A stretch of DNA of 64,000 bases from Lomentospora prolificans (Eukaryota; Ascomycota; Sordariomycetes; Microascales; Microascaceae): the NCBI GenBank assembly GCA_029532625.1, contig JARFXM010000004.1:372001-436000 (forward strand), written 5' to 3'. The notes under the pieces were generated by a model that searched no databases, had not been told where the DNA came from, and saw only the letters and a program-made list of their open reading frames with translations. Of the stretch, positions 22,727 through 32,925 are shown in pieces. Position 1 is the stretch's first letter. Each line of letters begins with the position of its first letter. The position numbers and the translations under genes were made by a program.

Positions 22727-24413
22727 CCATCCCGGCTGGGCACCAACAGCTCTCGATGGCATTCAGCAGACGCTGGAGATTGCAAACGAGAAGCGTATCA
22801 AGATTGTTATTAATGGTGGCGCTTTGAATCCCAAGGGCTTGGGGGAGAAGACTCATGAGCTGGCTAAGGAGAAGAAGCTCAACCTCACCATCGCCTACGT
22901 TGACGGCGATGACCAGATGCCCAACGTGCATCGAATCCTGAGTGACATGAGGTCCGGTACTATTCCTCATCTTGACGATGCTAACGGTGAGGTAAAGCTC
23001 GCCAAGGACACTCTTTCTTTTCTCGATGACCGAGAAAGGATGCCTATTGTATCCTCCAATGCGTATCTTGGATATCGGGCCATCAAGAAGGGTCTCGATG
23101 AAGGGGCGGACATCATCATCTGCGGTCGTGTTGCTGATGCCTCTCCGGTAATTGGCGCTGCCGCATGGTGGCATGGCTGGAGCGAAGAGGATTTTGATCA
23201 GTTGGCGGGCTCCCTTATCGCTGGCCACCTCATTGAGTGTTCCACGTATGTGACTGGGGCCAATTTTTCTGGTGCCTACCGTTATCCTCCCGAGGCGTTT
23301 GTCGGTCTAGGCCTGCCCATTGTGGAAATTGGACACGACGGCACTTGCGTTGTCACCAAGCATGAAGAGCTCCCCGGCTTCGTCACCACGGATACTGTCA
23401 AATGCCAGCTTCTCTACGAGTTACAGGGCGACATCTACCTGAATAGTGACGTCAAGGCTAACATCGCCAATATCAAGGTCCAAGAAGATTCCAAGGACCG
23501 CGTTCGCGTCTCCGGAGTAAAGGGCTACCCGCCTCCTCCTACTACCAAGCTCGCTACTTTCTACAAAGGTGGATTCCAATGCGAAATGCTTTTGAACGCT
23601 ACTGGATACTCCACCGGCCACAAGTGGGATATTCAAGAGACCCAGATGCGGGCAAAACTTGACGAATGGGGCGTCACGAATCAACTCGATGAGCTCGATT
23701 TTCAGCGTGTGGGTGTTTCCATGGAGAATCCTAGTTGTCAACTGGCTTCCACTTCGTACCTTCGCGTGTTTGCTCAGGCGAAAGACGCTGCTACTCTAGG
23801 AAAGGTCCCGGCTGCGTGGATGTATCACGGAATGGCGCACTTTGCGGGTATGCATTGCACGCTTGATATGAGGACGGCAATGCCGAAGCCATTTTTAGGC
23901 TTTTACCCTTCCCTGATACAGCAGTCGGATATTGAGGAAGCGATCAACATTTTCAGCGCAGATTCTATCGAGAACCCGAAACGTATCGTAGTCGGGCCTC
24001 CCAAGAACACAGAGGCTCTGGCGCCTCGAAAGAATTACGAGGCCAAGGAACCCATCCCCCTGGAAAGGTTTGGGCCGACATTCAAGAGACAACTCGGCGA
24101 CATCGTCTTGGCTAGATCCGGAGATAAGGGTGCCAACGTGAACATTGGCCTCTACGTGCAAACTGCGGAGCAGTGGGAATGGTTCCGGTCGTTCATGACA
24201 AGAGACAGGATGCGGCAGTTGATGGGCAAGGACTGGAAAGATTGGTATCATATCGAGAGGGTAGAGATGCCTGAGATTTACGCTGTTCATTTCGTTGTGT
24301 ACGGGCATCTTGGAAAGGGCGTGAGTAGCTCGAAGCTTCTTGATGGGTTGGGCAAAGGCTTTGCCGAGTACATCCGCGCGGTTCACATTCCTATCCCGAC
24401 CAAATTTCTGTAG
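22689..24413 (+). CDS. AtuA-family protein (DUF1446), 3' part of gene split by retrotransposon
   Basis: This intact frame of 574 codons holds nearly all of an AtuA-family protein (acyclic terpene utilisation AtuA, PF07287) followed by the C-terminal AtuA-like domain (RQLGDIVLARSGDKGANVNI, about residues 475-494). Within the N-terminal domain: VINGGALNPKGL, PIVSSNAYLGYRAI, DIIICGRVADASPVIGAAAW and SGAYRYPPEAFVGLG. The family works in acyl-CoA/terpenoid degradation in bacteria; the fungal substrate is unknown. The first 12-13 codons (MPLHSNIDNQPLY) are LTR sequence, not native; true coding resumes at HPGW (22728). The glycine-rich N-terminus and ITGDYLAE motif lie 21 kb upstream, so any protein made from this start would lack them. 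There is no other visible damage. Confidence 0.88.
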   Translation: MPLHSNIDNQPLYHPGWAPTALDGIQQTLEIANEKRIKIVINGGALNPKGLGEKTHELAKEKKLNLTIAYVDGDDQMPNVHRILSDMRSGTIPHLDDANGEVKLAKDTLSFLDDRERMPIVSSNAYLGYRAIKKGLDEGADIIICGRVADASPVIGAAAWWHGWSEEDFDQLAGSLIAGHLIECSTYVTGANFSGAYRYPPEAFVGLGLPIVEIGHDGTCVVTKHEELPGFVTTDTVKCQLLYELQGDIYLNSDVKANIANIKVQEDSKDRVRVSGVKGYPPPPTTKLATFYKGGFQCEMLLNATGYSTGHKWDIQETQMRAKLDEWGVTNQLDELDFQRVGVSMENPSCQLASTSYLRVFAQAKDAATLGKVPAAWMYHGMAHFAGMHCTLDMRTAMPKPFLGFYPSLIQQSDIEEAINIFSADSIENPKRIVVGPPKNTEALAPRKNYEAKEPIPLERFGPTFKRQLGDIVLARSGDKGANVNIGLYVQTAEQWEWFRSFMTRDRMRQLMGKDWKDWYHIERVEMPEIYAVHFVVYGHLGKGVSSSKLLDGLGKGFAEYIRAVHIPIPTKFL

Positions 24414-25132
24414 GCCGGAGATATTATGCGAGCTTTCAGAAGTGCTCCAACCCGTATCTTTTTTTGGCCGCACGAAAGTATCTGGGGTGATTCACACGAA
24501 TGAATTAATTATCCATTCTGATATCCAAACCAGAGCACGATGAATCACATCAACCAACAGTTATACAAATGCTCACTCAACAAATGAATTTCAATGGAAT
24601 CCTTAGTATCCAGTCGGTAGGATTACTGTCAGCGCTCGTAGGGAGCGAGTAGATTATAGGGGGCTTTAGTTCGTAATAGTGTGTAAGAACTCAGACAAGT
24701 CAATATCAAGACGATGAAGCTAGCCTGAGTTAGTCCAAAAAGGACGGCTCCGTGCCTTTGGCCTCCGAAATCCTCAGCAGCACATTCCTGGGCTCTAATA
24801 TATCTCTTCGATCCTGCTGCTATAGTGAGTCCCAAAATCGCTGCCCACCTTTTTTTCCCATTTCTCCATGCTCTTGGCAATTCACGCCTCTACAAGCAGC
24901 AAACGCTCCCGACCAATCCCGTCCGACCGCTTGGGCAAGATACAGAGGCAAGACCGTGGGTTGTACTATGACTCTCAACGTAGTGATACTACAAGTCAAG
25001 AAGGTCTATATTTGCAAGAAAGTACGAATTATAGTGTATTGAACGTGTAGGTCAGCGACAAGGCGTGTACACTCAGCAACAGCCGGCCGGCATTGTGCAA
25101 GTACTATCAACAAGTGTCTTCCACATCCCATA

Positions 25133-25300
25133 TGCTCCAGTAATGGCCCTGAATAGCATCCTTCTCCAGCCCCTCAGTGAGACCGTGCCGAGCCTCACGG
25201 AGCATAGCGACGTCCCCCTCTGCAGAGTAGCTTCCAGTGGCGCGGTCTATTCCTTCGAGGGTAGTGCCTTTGATCTTGGCAAGGTAGAAATATACCTAGA
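25133..25300 (-). pseudogene. Unidentified gene remnant, possibly transporter C-terminus
   Basis: Minus-strand frame gives YFYLAKIKGTTLEGIDRATG, then SAEGDVAMLREARHGLTEGL and KDAIQGHYWSIWDVEDTC before a stop. The first part resembles the PETKG-x-x-LEEID end of sugar porters, but the frame is closed by a stop directly upstream and nearby text lies in another frame, so this is at most a decayed end of a gene. Identification is weak. Confidence 0.25.
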
Positions 25301-25989
25301 CGGTGCCGCCTGGGCAGGGAACTAGATGTGGGTTCCAGAGCCCCAGCCTCCGAACATAGAGGCAATACTCTAAGACAGCATACTCATGACGGCAGCTCCG
25401 AAGAATCAAAGATCCCCACCCGATGCCGGGCCACCTTTCAGTCCCAGTAACGAGATCGAGCCTTAGGTCCCAACTGCTTTCGACGAGGTGAGTCCCCGTT
25501 TCGGGCGTGGCAGGTTTTGTGGAACCCCCCTCCGCTTCAGTCTGCTATACCAGGTGCATGGATGGACTATTGCCTCGTCGGCTCTTGCGCGACTTGGAAA
25601 CAACAAACCGTGCAGGCTTGACTCTAGTAAGTGTGCGGGGTAAACCCGCATATTCGACGAGAATGCATTTCAAAATCCATGGACGGCTCGGGTCAGCTTC
25701 CTGCAGGCTGGCGCGGAAGGGCGCAGAATGCATCCGCGCCGCACAATTTACGACACAGACATTTATTTACACATCACTGGCCAATGAAAGTTCCAAGGTA
25801 TCGTCGAGAAAGCAGGGACCCAGAAATCGATAATGCGCCAATGCCTGCCTTTACTGTCTTTTCCAACTATTCTCGCAGTTAAACCGTCTTTATGAGAAAA
25901 CCAGCGCCCAGCCTTTCCATGTAATTGATCATTCTCCGTCTTGCCTAGTTGGCTAATTGGTAATTTCAATGGTTTTAAATACCAACCCT

Positions 25990-26009
25990 CCCCCCCCCCC
26001 CCCCCCCCT
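25990..26009 (+). repeat. Poly-C tract (20 nt)
   Basis: A homopolymer of 20 C, about 65 bp before the hydrolase start codon at 26075. It lies close to a TTTAAATA box (25974-25981). The length is liable to sequencing error. Confidence 0.8.
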
Positions 26010-26074
26010 TTCTCCCGACGCGTTCGCCAGTCACTCCGAGGTAGCGCAAGCATTAGCCTGATGATACTGACATC

Positions 26075-26983
26075 ATGAAGATCTCTACACTCCTCACCTC
26101 GGTCCTCCAGCTGCTTGGCGTATCTTCAATGGGCCTTCAGCAGCGCACTGGCCGTGTTCAGACCGGAGATGGCGTTCATTTGCATTATACCCAGGTCGGG
26201 CCGCGCAGCGGGCAGCAAATACTCTTCATCCCCGGTTGGCGACAGACGGCTGCGGAATGGCGCAAACAGGTGGACCACTTCGCCGAAGCCGGTTTCCTAG
26301 TCACAACATACGACATGCGCGGCCATGGAGAATCGGAAAAGCCCAGTTTTGGCTATCGTATCAGCCGCTTTGCCGCAGATTTAAACGACGTCCTGAGGGA
26401 GCTTAACCTCCGGCACCTCACTATCGTTGGGCATTCCATGGGATCCTCTGTCGTGTGGGCTTGGTGGGACCAGTATCCCAACGCGCGCTACCACGTCAGC
26501 AAACTTGTCGTGGTCGATCAATCAGCAGTCATGGTGAGGGATCCCCACTGGACAGATAGCCAAGCAGCCGGGCTTGCAGCTATCTTCACCCCGGGTGACG
26601 TGTACGATCTGGCCGACGATATGGCGGCTCAGTTGCCAAGCCTCGTAAGGGGTATGTTCACCGACTCCATCTCCGAATCCGACTACGGATGGATCCTGTC
26701 GGAAAACACCAAGATGAGCGACGCCAACGCGGCCGCCCTCCTCGTCGACCATGCGTTTAGGGACTGGCGTGACGTGCTCCCGCGAATCGGCGTCCCTACC
26801 CTGGCCATCGCGGGAAATCTCAGCATCTTCCCGCACGCTGGAATCGAGTGGGTCGCATCTCAAATACCCGGAGCGGAGCACTACACCTTCTCGTCCGAGG
26901 ACAAGGGTAGTCATTTCATGTTTTGGGAGAATCCCGATAAGTTTAATGCTGTTGTTCAGGATTTTGTCTCAACAGAAGCTTGA
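26075..26983 (+). CDS. Alpha/beta-hydrolase, probably secreted
   Basis: Intronless gene for a 302-residue alpha/beta-hydrolase fold protein. Residues 1-18 (MKISTLLTSVLQLLGVSS) could be a signal peptide. FIPGWRQTAAEWRKQ (51-65) is the oxyanion-loop region, TTYDMRGHGES (77-87) the usual strand-turn motif, and GHSMGSS (119-125) the nucleophile elbow with Ser121. A C-terminal His lies in GSHFMFWENP. At the usual acid position (after PTLAIAG) the sequence reads NLSIFP, so the third triad member is not obvious; Asp148 in VVVDQS is an alternative. It resembles non-heme haloperoxidase and epoxide-hydrolase-like enzymes; the substrate cannot be predicted. Confidence 0.85.
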   Translation: MKISTLLTSVLQLLGVSSMGLQQRTGRVQTGDGVHLHYTQVGPRSGQQILFIPGWRQTAAEWRKQVDHFAEAGFLVTTYDMRGHGESEKPSFGYRISRFAADLNDVLRELNLRHLTIVGHSMGSSVVWAWWDQYPNARYHVSKLVVVDQSAVMVRDPHWTDSQAAGLAAIFTPGDVYDLADDMAAQLPSLVRGMFTDSISESDYGWILSENTKMSDANAAALLVDHAFRDWRDVLPRIGVPTLAIAGNLSIFPHAGIEWVASQIPGAEHYTFSSEDKGSHFMFWENPDKFNAVVQDFVSTEA

Positions 26984-28282
26984 TAGTCGTGTAATTAGCT
27001 GGTCGCTCACGACCCTATTGTCAGACTGGGCAATGTCCATCCGCCGTCGGGTGAAGGATTTATTAACTAATACAATACTACACCTTCCAATTCGTCTGCC
27101 GCAGAATCATAAAAGTATCACTAAAATCTAGGTGTCGTGGTGGTCAGAGGAAGGAAGCAAACACATACTTACCTGCTGCTCAATACACAAAACGTCAGCG
27201 TCGTTCCTCGCTAGTTTTCAGCCCTACATCTTGTGATTGGATGTTGGCTCCAGATTCTGGTCCTGGAGGAACGGTATCGAGGTATTCCAACACCACCTTT
27301 GGTGGGTGGTGTTGGAGCCCCTGAGGGGCAGACTGGAGCACGGGTGCTTCCATATTACCCTCGAACATATCAGTTCCAGTGGTGATGGTGATACACTTGT
27401 GGCTTGGCATTGCCCCAACTGTCCTGTTGATGTTACGTTCCCTTAAGAGGTGGATGTACTGAATTATTAAATATACCTCGTTAGAGCAGTATGATTTGCG
27501 ATAAAGAGAAAGCGACATGCGCAACTCTGCTGCTCTCGCGTAAATACGTTTCATCTGCTGCACGGCGGCCGCCCAGGCATGAGTCGACCCGTCCAACTGA
27601 CTGCGATTCTACGTGTACACAAGCCAATCCAATAGTGACGACTAGCGAAGGAGAGTGTTGACCAGGTGGAAAAAAGTGAATAAATGGAAAAGGGAAAAAA
27701 AAAATAAAAAAAAAAAAAAAAATCAACGGCGACTGCCCAGGAATTGCGCGCACTTTGAGTGCCCAAGGTCTTCCTCAGACCTTCGGTGGTATCTATCTGG
27801 TGACGTGCTATGCTCTTGCAGCCGCTATTGATGGCTGGCTGTTGAACCAAACTCGTGTTGAGCTCTCAATGGATCCTCCTCTCTAATAAAAGATAAACCG
27901 GGCATCAATATAATAATAAATTGATGCTCTCCCAGGCACCCCGGCTGGCCCAATTCACAACCCCCAGAATCGGCCCTTGAACGCTGGCTGGTCGAGCCCG
28001 AGTCGAATCAGGCGCGGCAGTGGTCAGACACTTTTGACTTCACTTGTCTCATACCCCGTCTCGCTCCTCCATGCCGGCCCCTGATTGATCGCAACTCAGC
28101 CACACCGGGTTATTTTTGGCCACAACATGCGCTAGCGGATCTTACAACCTTATTTTAAAAGTACCAACCCTTCTGCCTCTGTGCTGTTCCAGAGACATTC
28201 TTCGCATTCTTTCCACAACCTCACGAGAAATGGGTCAGTAAACGGCACGACTGAATATTCATCTCCCGTACTACCAACGACA
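26984..28282. other. Intergenic region with poly-A tract
   Basis: No gene recognised. An A-rich tract (A10-T-A17, 27695-27722) is flanked by ordinary sequence; a retroposon tail is possible, but no coding remnant or target duplication was seen. The last part serves as promoter of the DUF3176 gene. Confidence 0.5.
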
Positions 28283-30375
28283 ATGTTGCACACGCCAAGT
28301 AGCAGTCGTTTCGATGGGCTTCGGCCCTGGTCGTCCGAAATCGCCGCCCTCATCGCGGCAGTTGCCTTCTTGCTGGCCATGGTCGGCGTTTTAATCTCAT
28401 TCAACGGGAAGCCAATCCTCGAGACCGGCATCGTCACACTGAACGCCCTCATCGCCATACTCTCAACCGCAAGCAAGGCCATGCTACTCTATGTCGTTGC
28501 CAACGCTGTCAGCCAGTGGAATTGGGTCTTTTTCACTGCTCGCAGGCACCAACTCCTCGATTTCGAACGCGTCGTGGAAGCGAGCAGGGGATCGCTCGGT
28601 AGTCTAAAATTGTTATTTAACTTTGGCTTCGGTAGTGGGTAAGTCATTTTACACCTGAACGGTGAAGACAAATACCCTAATAGTACTTTTTTCTGTAGCT
28701 CGAACCGAGCTTTGGTGCGATTCGGTGCTTTCCTGACCATAGTGGCGATCGCACTTGATCCCTTTGCACAGCAGATCTTGCAGGTTGAAAGAGGTCTCAC
28801 CTACCATGTCGACGAAAAGAGCGCAACTTCAATTCCACTAGCGACGCGGTATTCCCAGGGAAATCGCTATTCGGTTCTCAGCGCCGTAACAAGTAGGGAA
28901 ACCTGGTTTGCGGCGCAGCAGTTGCTTCCTGTTGATAACTAACTTATTACTCTGCCGCAGCCAACGACCAGGGTCGACTCGAGGCAAATCCAAGTCACCG
29001 TGTCGTTTACGCCGACGCCGATTTCGCCTTGCAAAGCGCAACCATGCTGGGAATAAGTGCAAACGCTTCCTCTATATCGCAACAGGTTCGGTTCAATTGC
29101 CCATCTGGAGAGTGCACCTTTCCCCCAGTCACGTCGCTCGCGGTTTGTAGTCGGTGTGAGGACATCACCTCACGGCTAGAGAAGAACCATGACAGTACTG
29201 GCGATCTGTACTTCGACCTGATAAGGGATAGGAGCTTCGCGTCGAGACAGCCTAACTGTACAGAGTACAGGCTGCCAAACGGTCTCTTTCTGAATAACTT
29301 CAATGCTTCCGGCGGCGATAAGGACATGGTTTACATGTCCATGATGGGAACAACCTACCGCCAGAAGACTGTTTCCATGGCCGATATTGACACGCTTTTC
29401 TGGGCTCAAAGCATGATTAGAGTTGATGAGGAAGATTTCACCAAGCCATGGAACGAGACCACGGTCAGAGCTGAAGAATGTGCCTTGTATTACTGCGTCA
29501 AGAAGTACACATCCGAAGTTCACAACGCCACGCTATTCGAAGAGTGGACAAGATTGGAGGAAGAAACCAGACGCGGAAATTCATGGACATTGGACGAGTC
29601 AGAATGGGAAAATGTGGACAACATGGTAGTAGATGCCTTGGCCTATCATCCGGTCGAGTCAGCAATTGAACGCACCGATCTACAACTCGGTCGGGAGGGA
29701 TCCCAGCAGGCCTACAACATATCCCAAGACGCTGTCGACGGCATCAGTGCATTTATGCAAAAGACATTCGCTGTATGCATCGCTGGCGCCAACTGCACCA
29801 CGGAGGCCCTCGAGGATTGGGGGCCCGTAAATGGGTTTTACATTGGGAATAATCTGGCTACCAATGATAGCTCTGAACAGTTTGAGCCGAGTATAGCGAA
29901 AGCGATATGGACTACCAAGAGTCTCGACACAACATTTTCCAACATTGCTTCAAGTATGAGCAACGCCATTCGCAACGGTGCAGACGGCGATAACTCCACT
30001 ATTACCGGGTCAGTTGGTGTTTTTGAAGCGGTATACGTTGTCGACTGGAGGTGGATAGCACTGCACTGCTTCGTCGTGGTTGGAACGCTTCTGTTCCTGA
30101 CTTCCACCATTTACGCTACTTTGAATGAAGACGGCGAGAAGATCCCCGTATGGAAAGGTAGCGAGCTGGCGGTCCTTTCGCGCGGATATGTCGTAGGCGA
30201 ATATCTGAGAGACGCAAGGACGATCCACGAGCTACAAGAGAAGGCCCGGGGTCTCTCCGTAGCTTTAGTCGACCAACGACACGGAGAGTATGTGCAAGAG
30301 AACCAGAATACGGCATTTATCAGCGAGCCACCGAAGCAGGGGATGTGGAGCGCGCGAGTGGACCCGAGTGATTAA
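28283..30375 (+). CDS. DUF3176 fungal membrane protein
   Basis: Three exons: 28283-28638, 28699-28892, 28961-30375; introns GTAAGT...CTGTAG and GTAGGG...GCCGCAG (branch CTAAC). The product is 654 residues. N-terminal membrane segments (IAALIAAVAFLLAMVGVLISF; ALIAILSTASKAMLLYVVANA), then QWNWVFF and the third segment after FRALVRFGAF-type text, then a large extracellular part with CPSGECTFPP and SLAVCSRC Cys motifs and many N-glycosylation sites, a C-terminal helix (WRWIALHCFVVVGTLLFLTS) and a short cytoplasmic tail. This order is that of DUF3176 proteins, a fungal-only group of unknown function. The first ATG in frame with the family is at 28283; an upstream exon cannot be excluded. Confidence 0.85.
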
Positions 30376-30550
30376 CGGTAAATTGTTTGTGTAGAAATGT
30401 TAAATATAAGGCCATGGTATATAATATGGACTATCATTATTAGAGTTTTTACAAGCCCACCCATGATGGCGCGCTTGCAATTAGATCTACATGGATGTAA
30501 TACTAGTTGCGAATATTAATTGTATGGCTTCCCCGTCCTACGTCTCAGCC

Positions 30551-32028
30551 TTATATAAGCGTGAACTCTGTCTCCTCGGTGTCCCAAAGCCTTGAACAGG
30601 TCGCCTCGTCACCGAGATCACGGAAAAGCCCAACCCTGGCTAGAGTCCCGGCGGAATTCTTGATATTCTTCTCCGATATAGCCAGGATGCCAATACTTTG
30701 CCACAAACTTGTAGCACCCCCGGACTTCCACATCTGGCGCCGCCCAGTAACAGAATACGGACCTGGTCCATTTGACCTTGTTCCATCCTCACATCCCAAG
30801 CCCCTACGAACGTCCGAGTCTGCTTATTATAGTCTTGCATGGAGAGTGACCGACATCTCAATCGAAGCCGTCGATGGTCCGTCGGATGAAAACTTGCTAT
30901 CTACTAGAGGTGGTTTTTCTCCATTTGCTCGAATGCCACTGCGCACGTCCACACTTGCCCAGCTTCACGAAGGAGCTACGAAAGCCGTGTGGGCTGGGAG
31001 GAGACGTTGGGTATGACATGCCATGCAAGAAGATTAATCAGGTGCTCTCCCCACAGGCCGAAAACGCACTCATCGTCCCACATGTTCTTTTAGTTCGTTA
31101 ATGACGCCAGTCATTGGGTTGAGCCTGTCGTCCTTGTCGGAGAAAAGCCGGCTGCTATACTCGCTTACGATTCCGATCCACATCATCATCCATCCGTAGG
31201 GTGTTGACGAGATCGTGCCATTAAGGGTACCGTTCTGGTCAAAGAATTCTGCAGGTAGCCGCTTCAGTATCGAAGGGTATTCAATCCAAGTGTTGGTTAC
31301 CGCTTTGAACTCGTCCGACTGACAGTGCCAGATCAGTTCCATTTCCGAATACACCAGTACCCCAGGTGATAACAAAAACTCTTGGAATGTCCAGGCTCGC
31401 ATTTCCAATGGCTGGGGAGAACGAACTGGTAGACTGGAGAACAATAGATTGTGCTGGCTTCTCCCTCACGGGACAGAAACTGTATTTCACGGCGAGGTGG
31501 CTCGTTCCGGGGAGTTAGGAGGAATCCGTCCGCTGCACGAGATGCAGTGGCCGCGGCAATTGTCACGACGGCTTTCTTGTAGTTGGATCCCATCCTTTGA
31601 ATTTCCCTCGCCTTGTCCTCCGGGGAATGTTGGAGAATACACAACGCGTCAACCCAGAGATACCGAAACCCAAAGCGCGGCGTAATCGCAATGGCATCCG
31701 AAAGAGTCCTCGGAAGCTTGGGCAAAGGGATTACCGTGGTCAACCATGCGAGCGACTTCTGCCTCGCTACTACTACCTGGTCGCCGCCCCAGCAGTAGCT
31801 CAACGCGACGTAGTTCCCCCTCTCGCCTTTGTCGGAAATATGGACTTTTGCCCACTTATGACACAGCTCACCGACGTCAATCACACGCGTGGGAAGCAGT
31901 GGGGTTGAGTCGAAGAAGCACTTTTCGTGCTGCGTACGACAAGTCTCGATCCAGGATTTGGCCGTTGCGAGTACCTCGTGCTGGTTGAGGTCAGTGACCA
32001 CTCGTCGAAGTGGAATCCAAGGCGCCAT
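30551..32028 (-). pseudogene. HET-domain protein, frameshifted
   Basis: The heterokaryon-incompatibility (HET) core is clear: WIPLRRVVTDLNQHEVLAT, YVALSYCWGG, LPRTLSDAI, YLWVDALCILQ, REIQRMGSNYKKAVVTIAA. The frame from 32028 leaves the family after YCSPV (about 31435) and resumes one base shifted with SLPVRSPQPLEMRAWTFQEF, down to TGVINELKE (about 31090); a second shift follows to WDDECVFGLWGEHLINLLAW (31085-31030). The C-terminal part to 30551 has further stops. HET proteins trigger cell death in allorecognition; this copy is probably dead, unless the indels are assembly errors. The N-terminal region usual before the HET domain is also missing. Confidence 0.8.
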
Positions 32029-32788
32029 TGGGTCATCTAATACAGCGCGGGATTCTGGTAATTAGGGGTGGAGGCTCATATTATTTAAGAATAATGGGAC
32101 TTGCTCTCATCTCTCTAGACCTTCAGCCGGATACAAGGCCTGGACCCAGTGGAAGGTGCCGCGGACCCAATCAACTCATCAAACTGGCCGGCTTCTTGTT
32201 CGGCCGAGATACCGCATTTCTTTGTTGTTTCTCTCGATAACGATGTTCGAAAGAGGAGACATTCGTCGCTACCCCATCTCCCATGCGCATTGTCAATAAT
32301 TCTACACAACGAACAGCCATCCTCGGCCCTATCTTCACATCGGTTGCACGTGTGGTGTCAGAAACCGGCAGGCGGTGACATGCCTTCAAAACCCGGGGAA
32401 CATCATTTACACACATAATTGACAGTAGGAAGCTGCCATCTTAACGATAAGGTCCAAGCTTCAAAGTACCATATGAATCCAGTCTCGGTTCGGCGGAATC
32501 AGCTATCCTCAAGCGAGGTGTCAGTCCGTGTTTGCCGTTCGGCTGGCTCTTCCCCTAACATCACATGGGACTGAGGAGTGTCCAGTCGGGCATCTGTGAT
32601 CCCAGGCTCCGTTTGACTTCGTCCTCCAGCACGTGATTAACGCTGGCTATGTAATACGGCGCAATCGGATCCCGCGCAGACGAACCTTGCACGCTGGATT
32701 GCGGTCTCCTTGGCTCAGCATAGCACAAGGGTATGCGGTTGATCACGCAACGAGAAACACAAGACTGGCTCTAAATGTTGGACAAGTT

Positions 32789-32821
<33 letters not shown>

Positions 32822-32925
32822 CGGCTTTATATTGTGCCCAGGATGAGGTTCGGGTTCACAATATTGCGCTTGTGGAGAAGTTCAGGGGATGGCCATTACA
32901 TATCATGGCCATCCTCAAGATTGTG
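32029..32925. other. Intergenic region with poly-T tract
   Basis: No gene recognised. A run of 30 T lies at 32792-32821, roughly 100 bp beyond the stop codon of the acetyltransferase gene, so it reads as poly-A on that gene's sense strand. It could be a retroposed-RNA tail or plain slippage. Confidence 0.5.

Larger units (their letters stand above)
24414..26074. other. Intergenic region, no convincing gene
   Basis: No frame here resembles a known protein except the short minus-strand remnant at 25133-25300. Frames in the second half are shadows of each other without start context. A run of 20 C occurs at 25990-26009, upstream of the hydrolase start. Confidence 0.5.

Noticed and set aside
22722..23228. 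168-codon minus frame, and others opposite the AtuA gene
   Set aside because: Shadow of the real coding strand; no family resemblance.
27695..27722. A-rich tract as a retroposon tail
   Set aside because: No coding remnant or target duplication found beside it; may be simple slippage.
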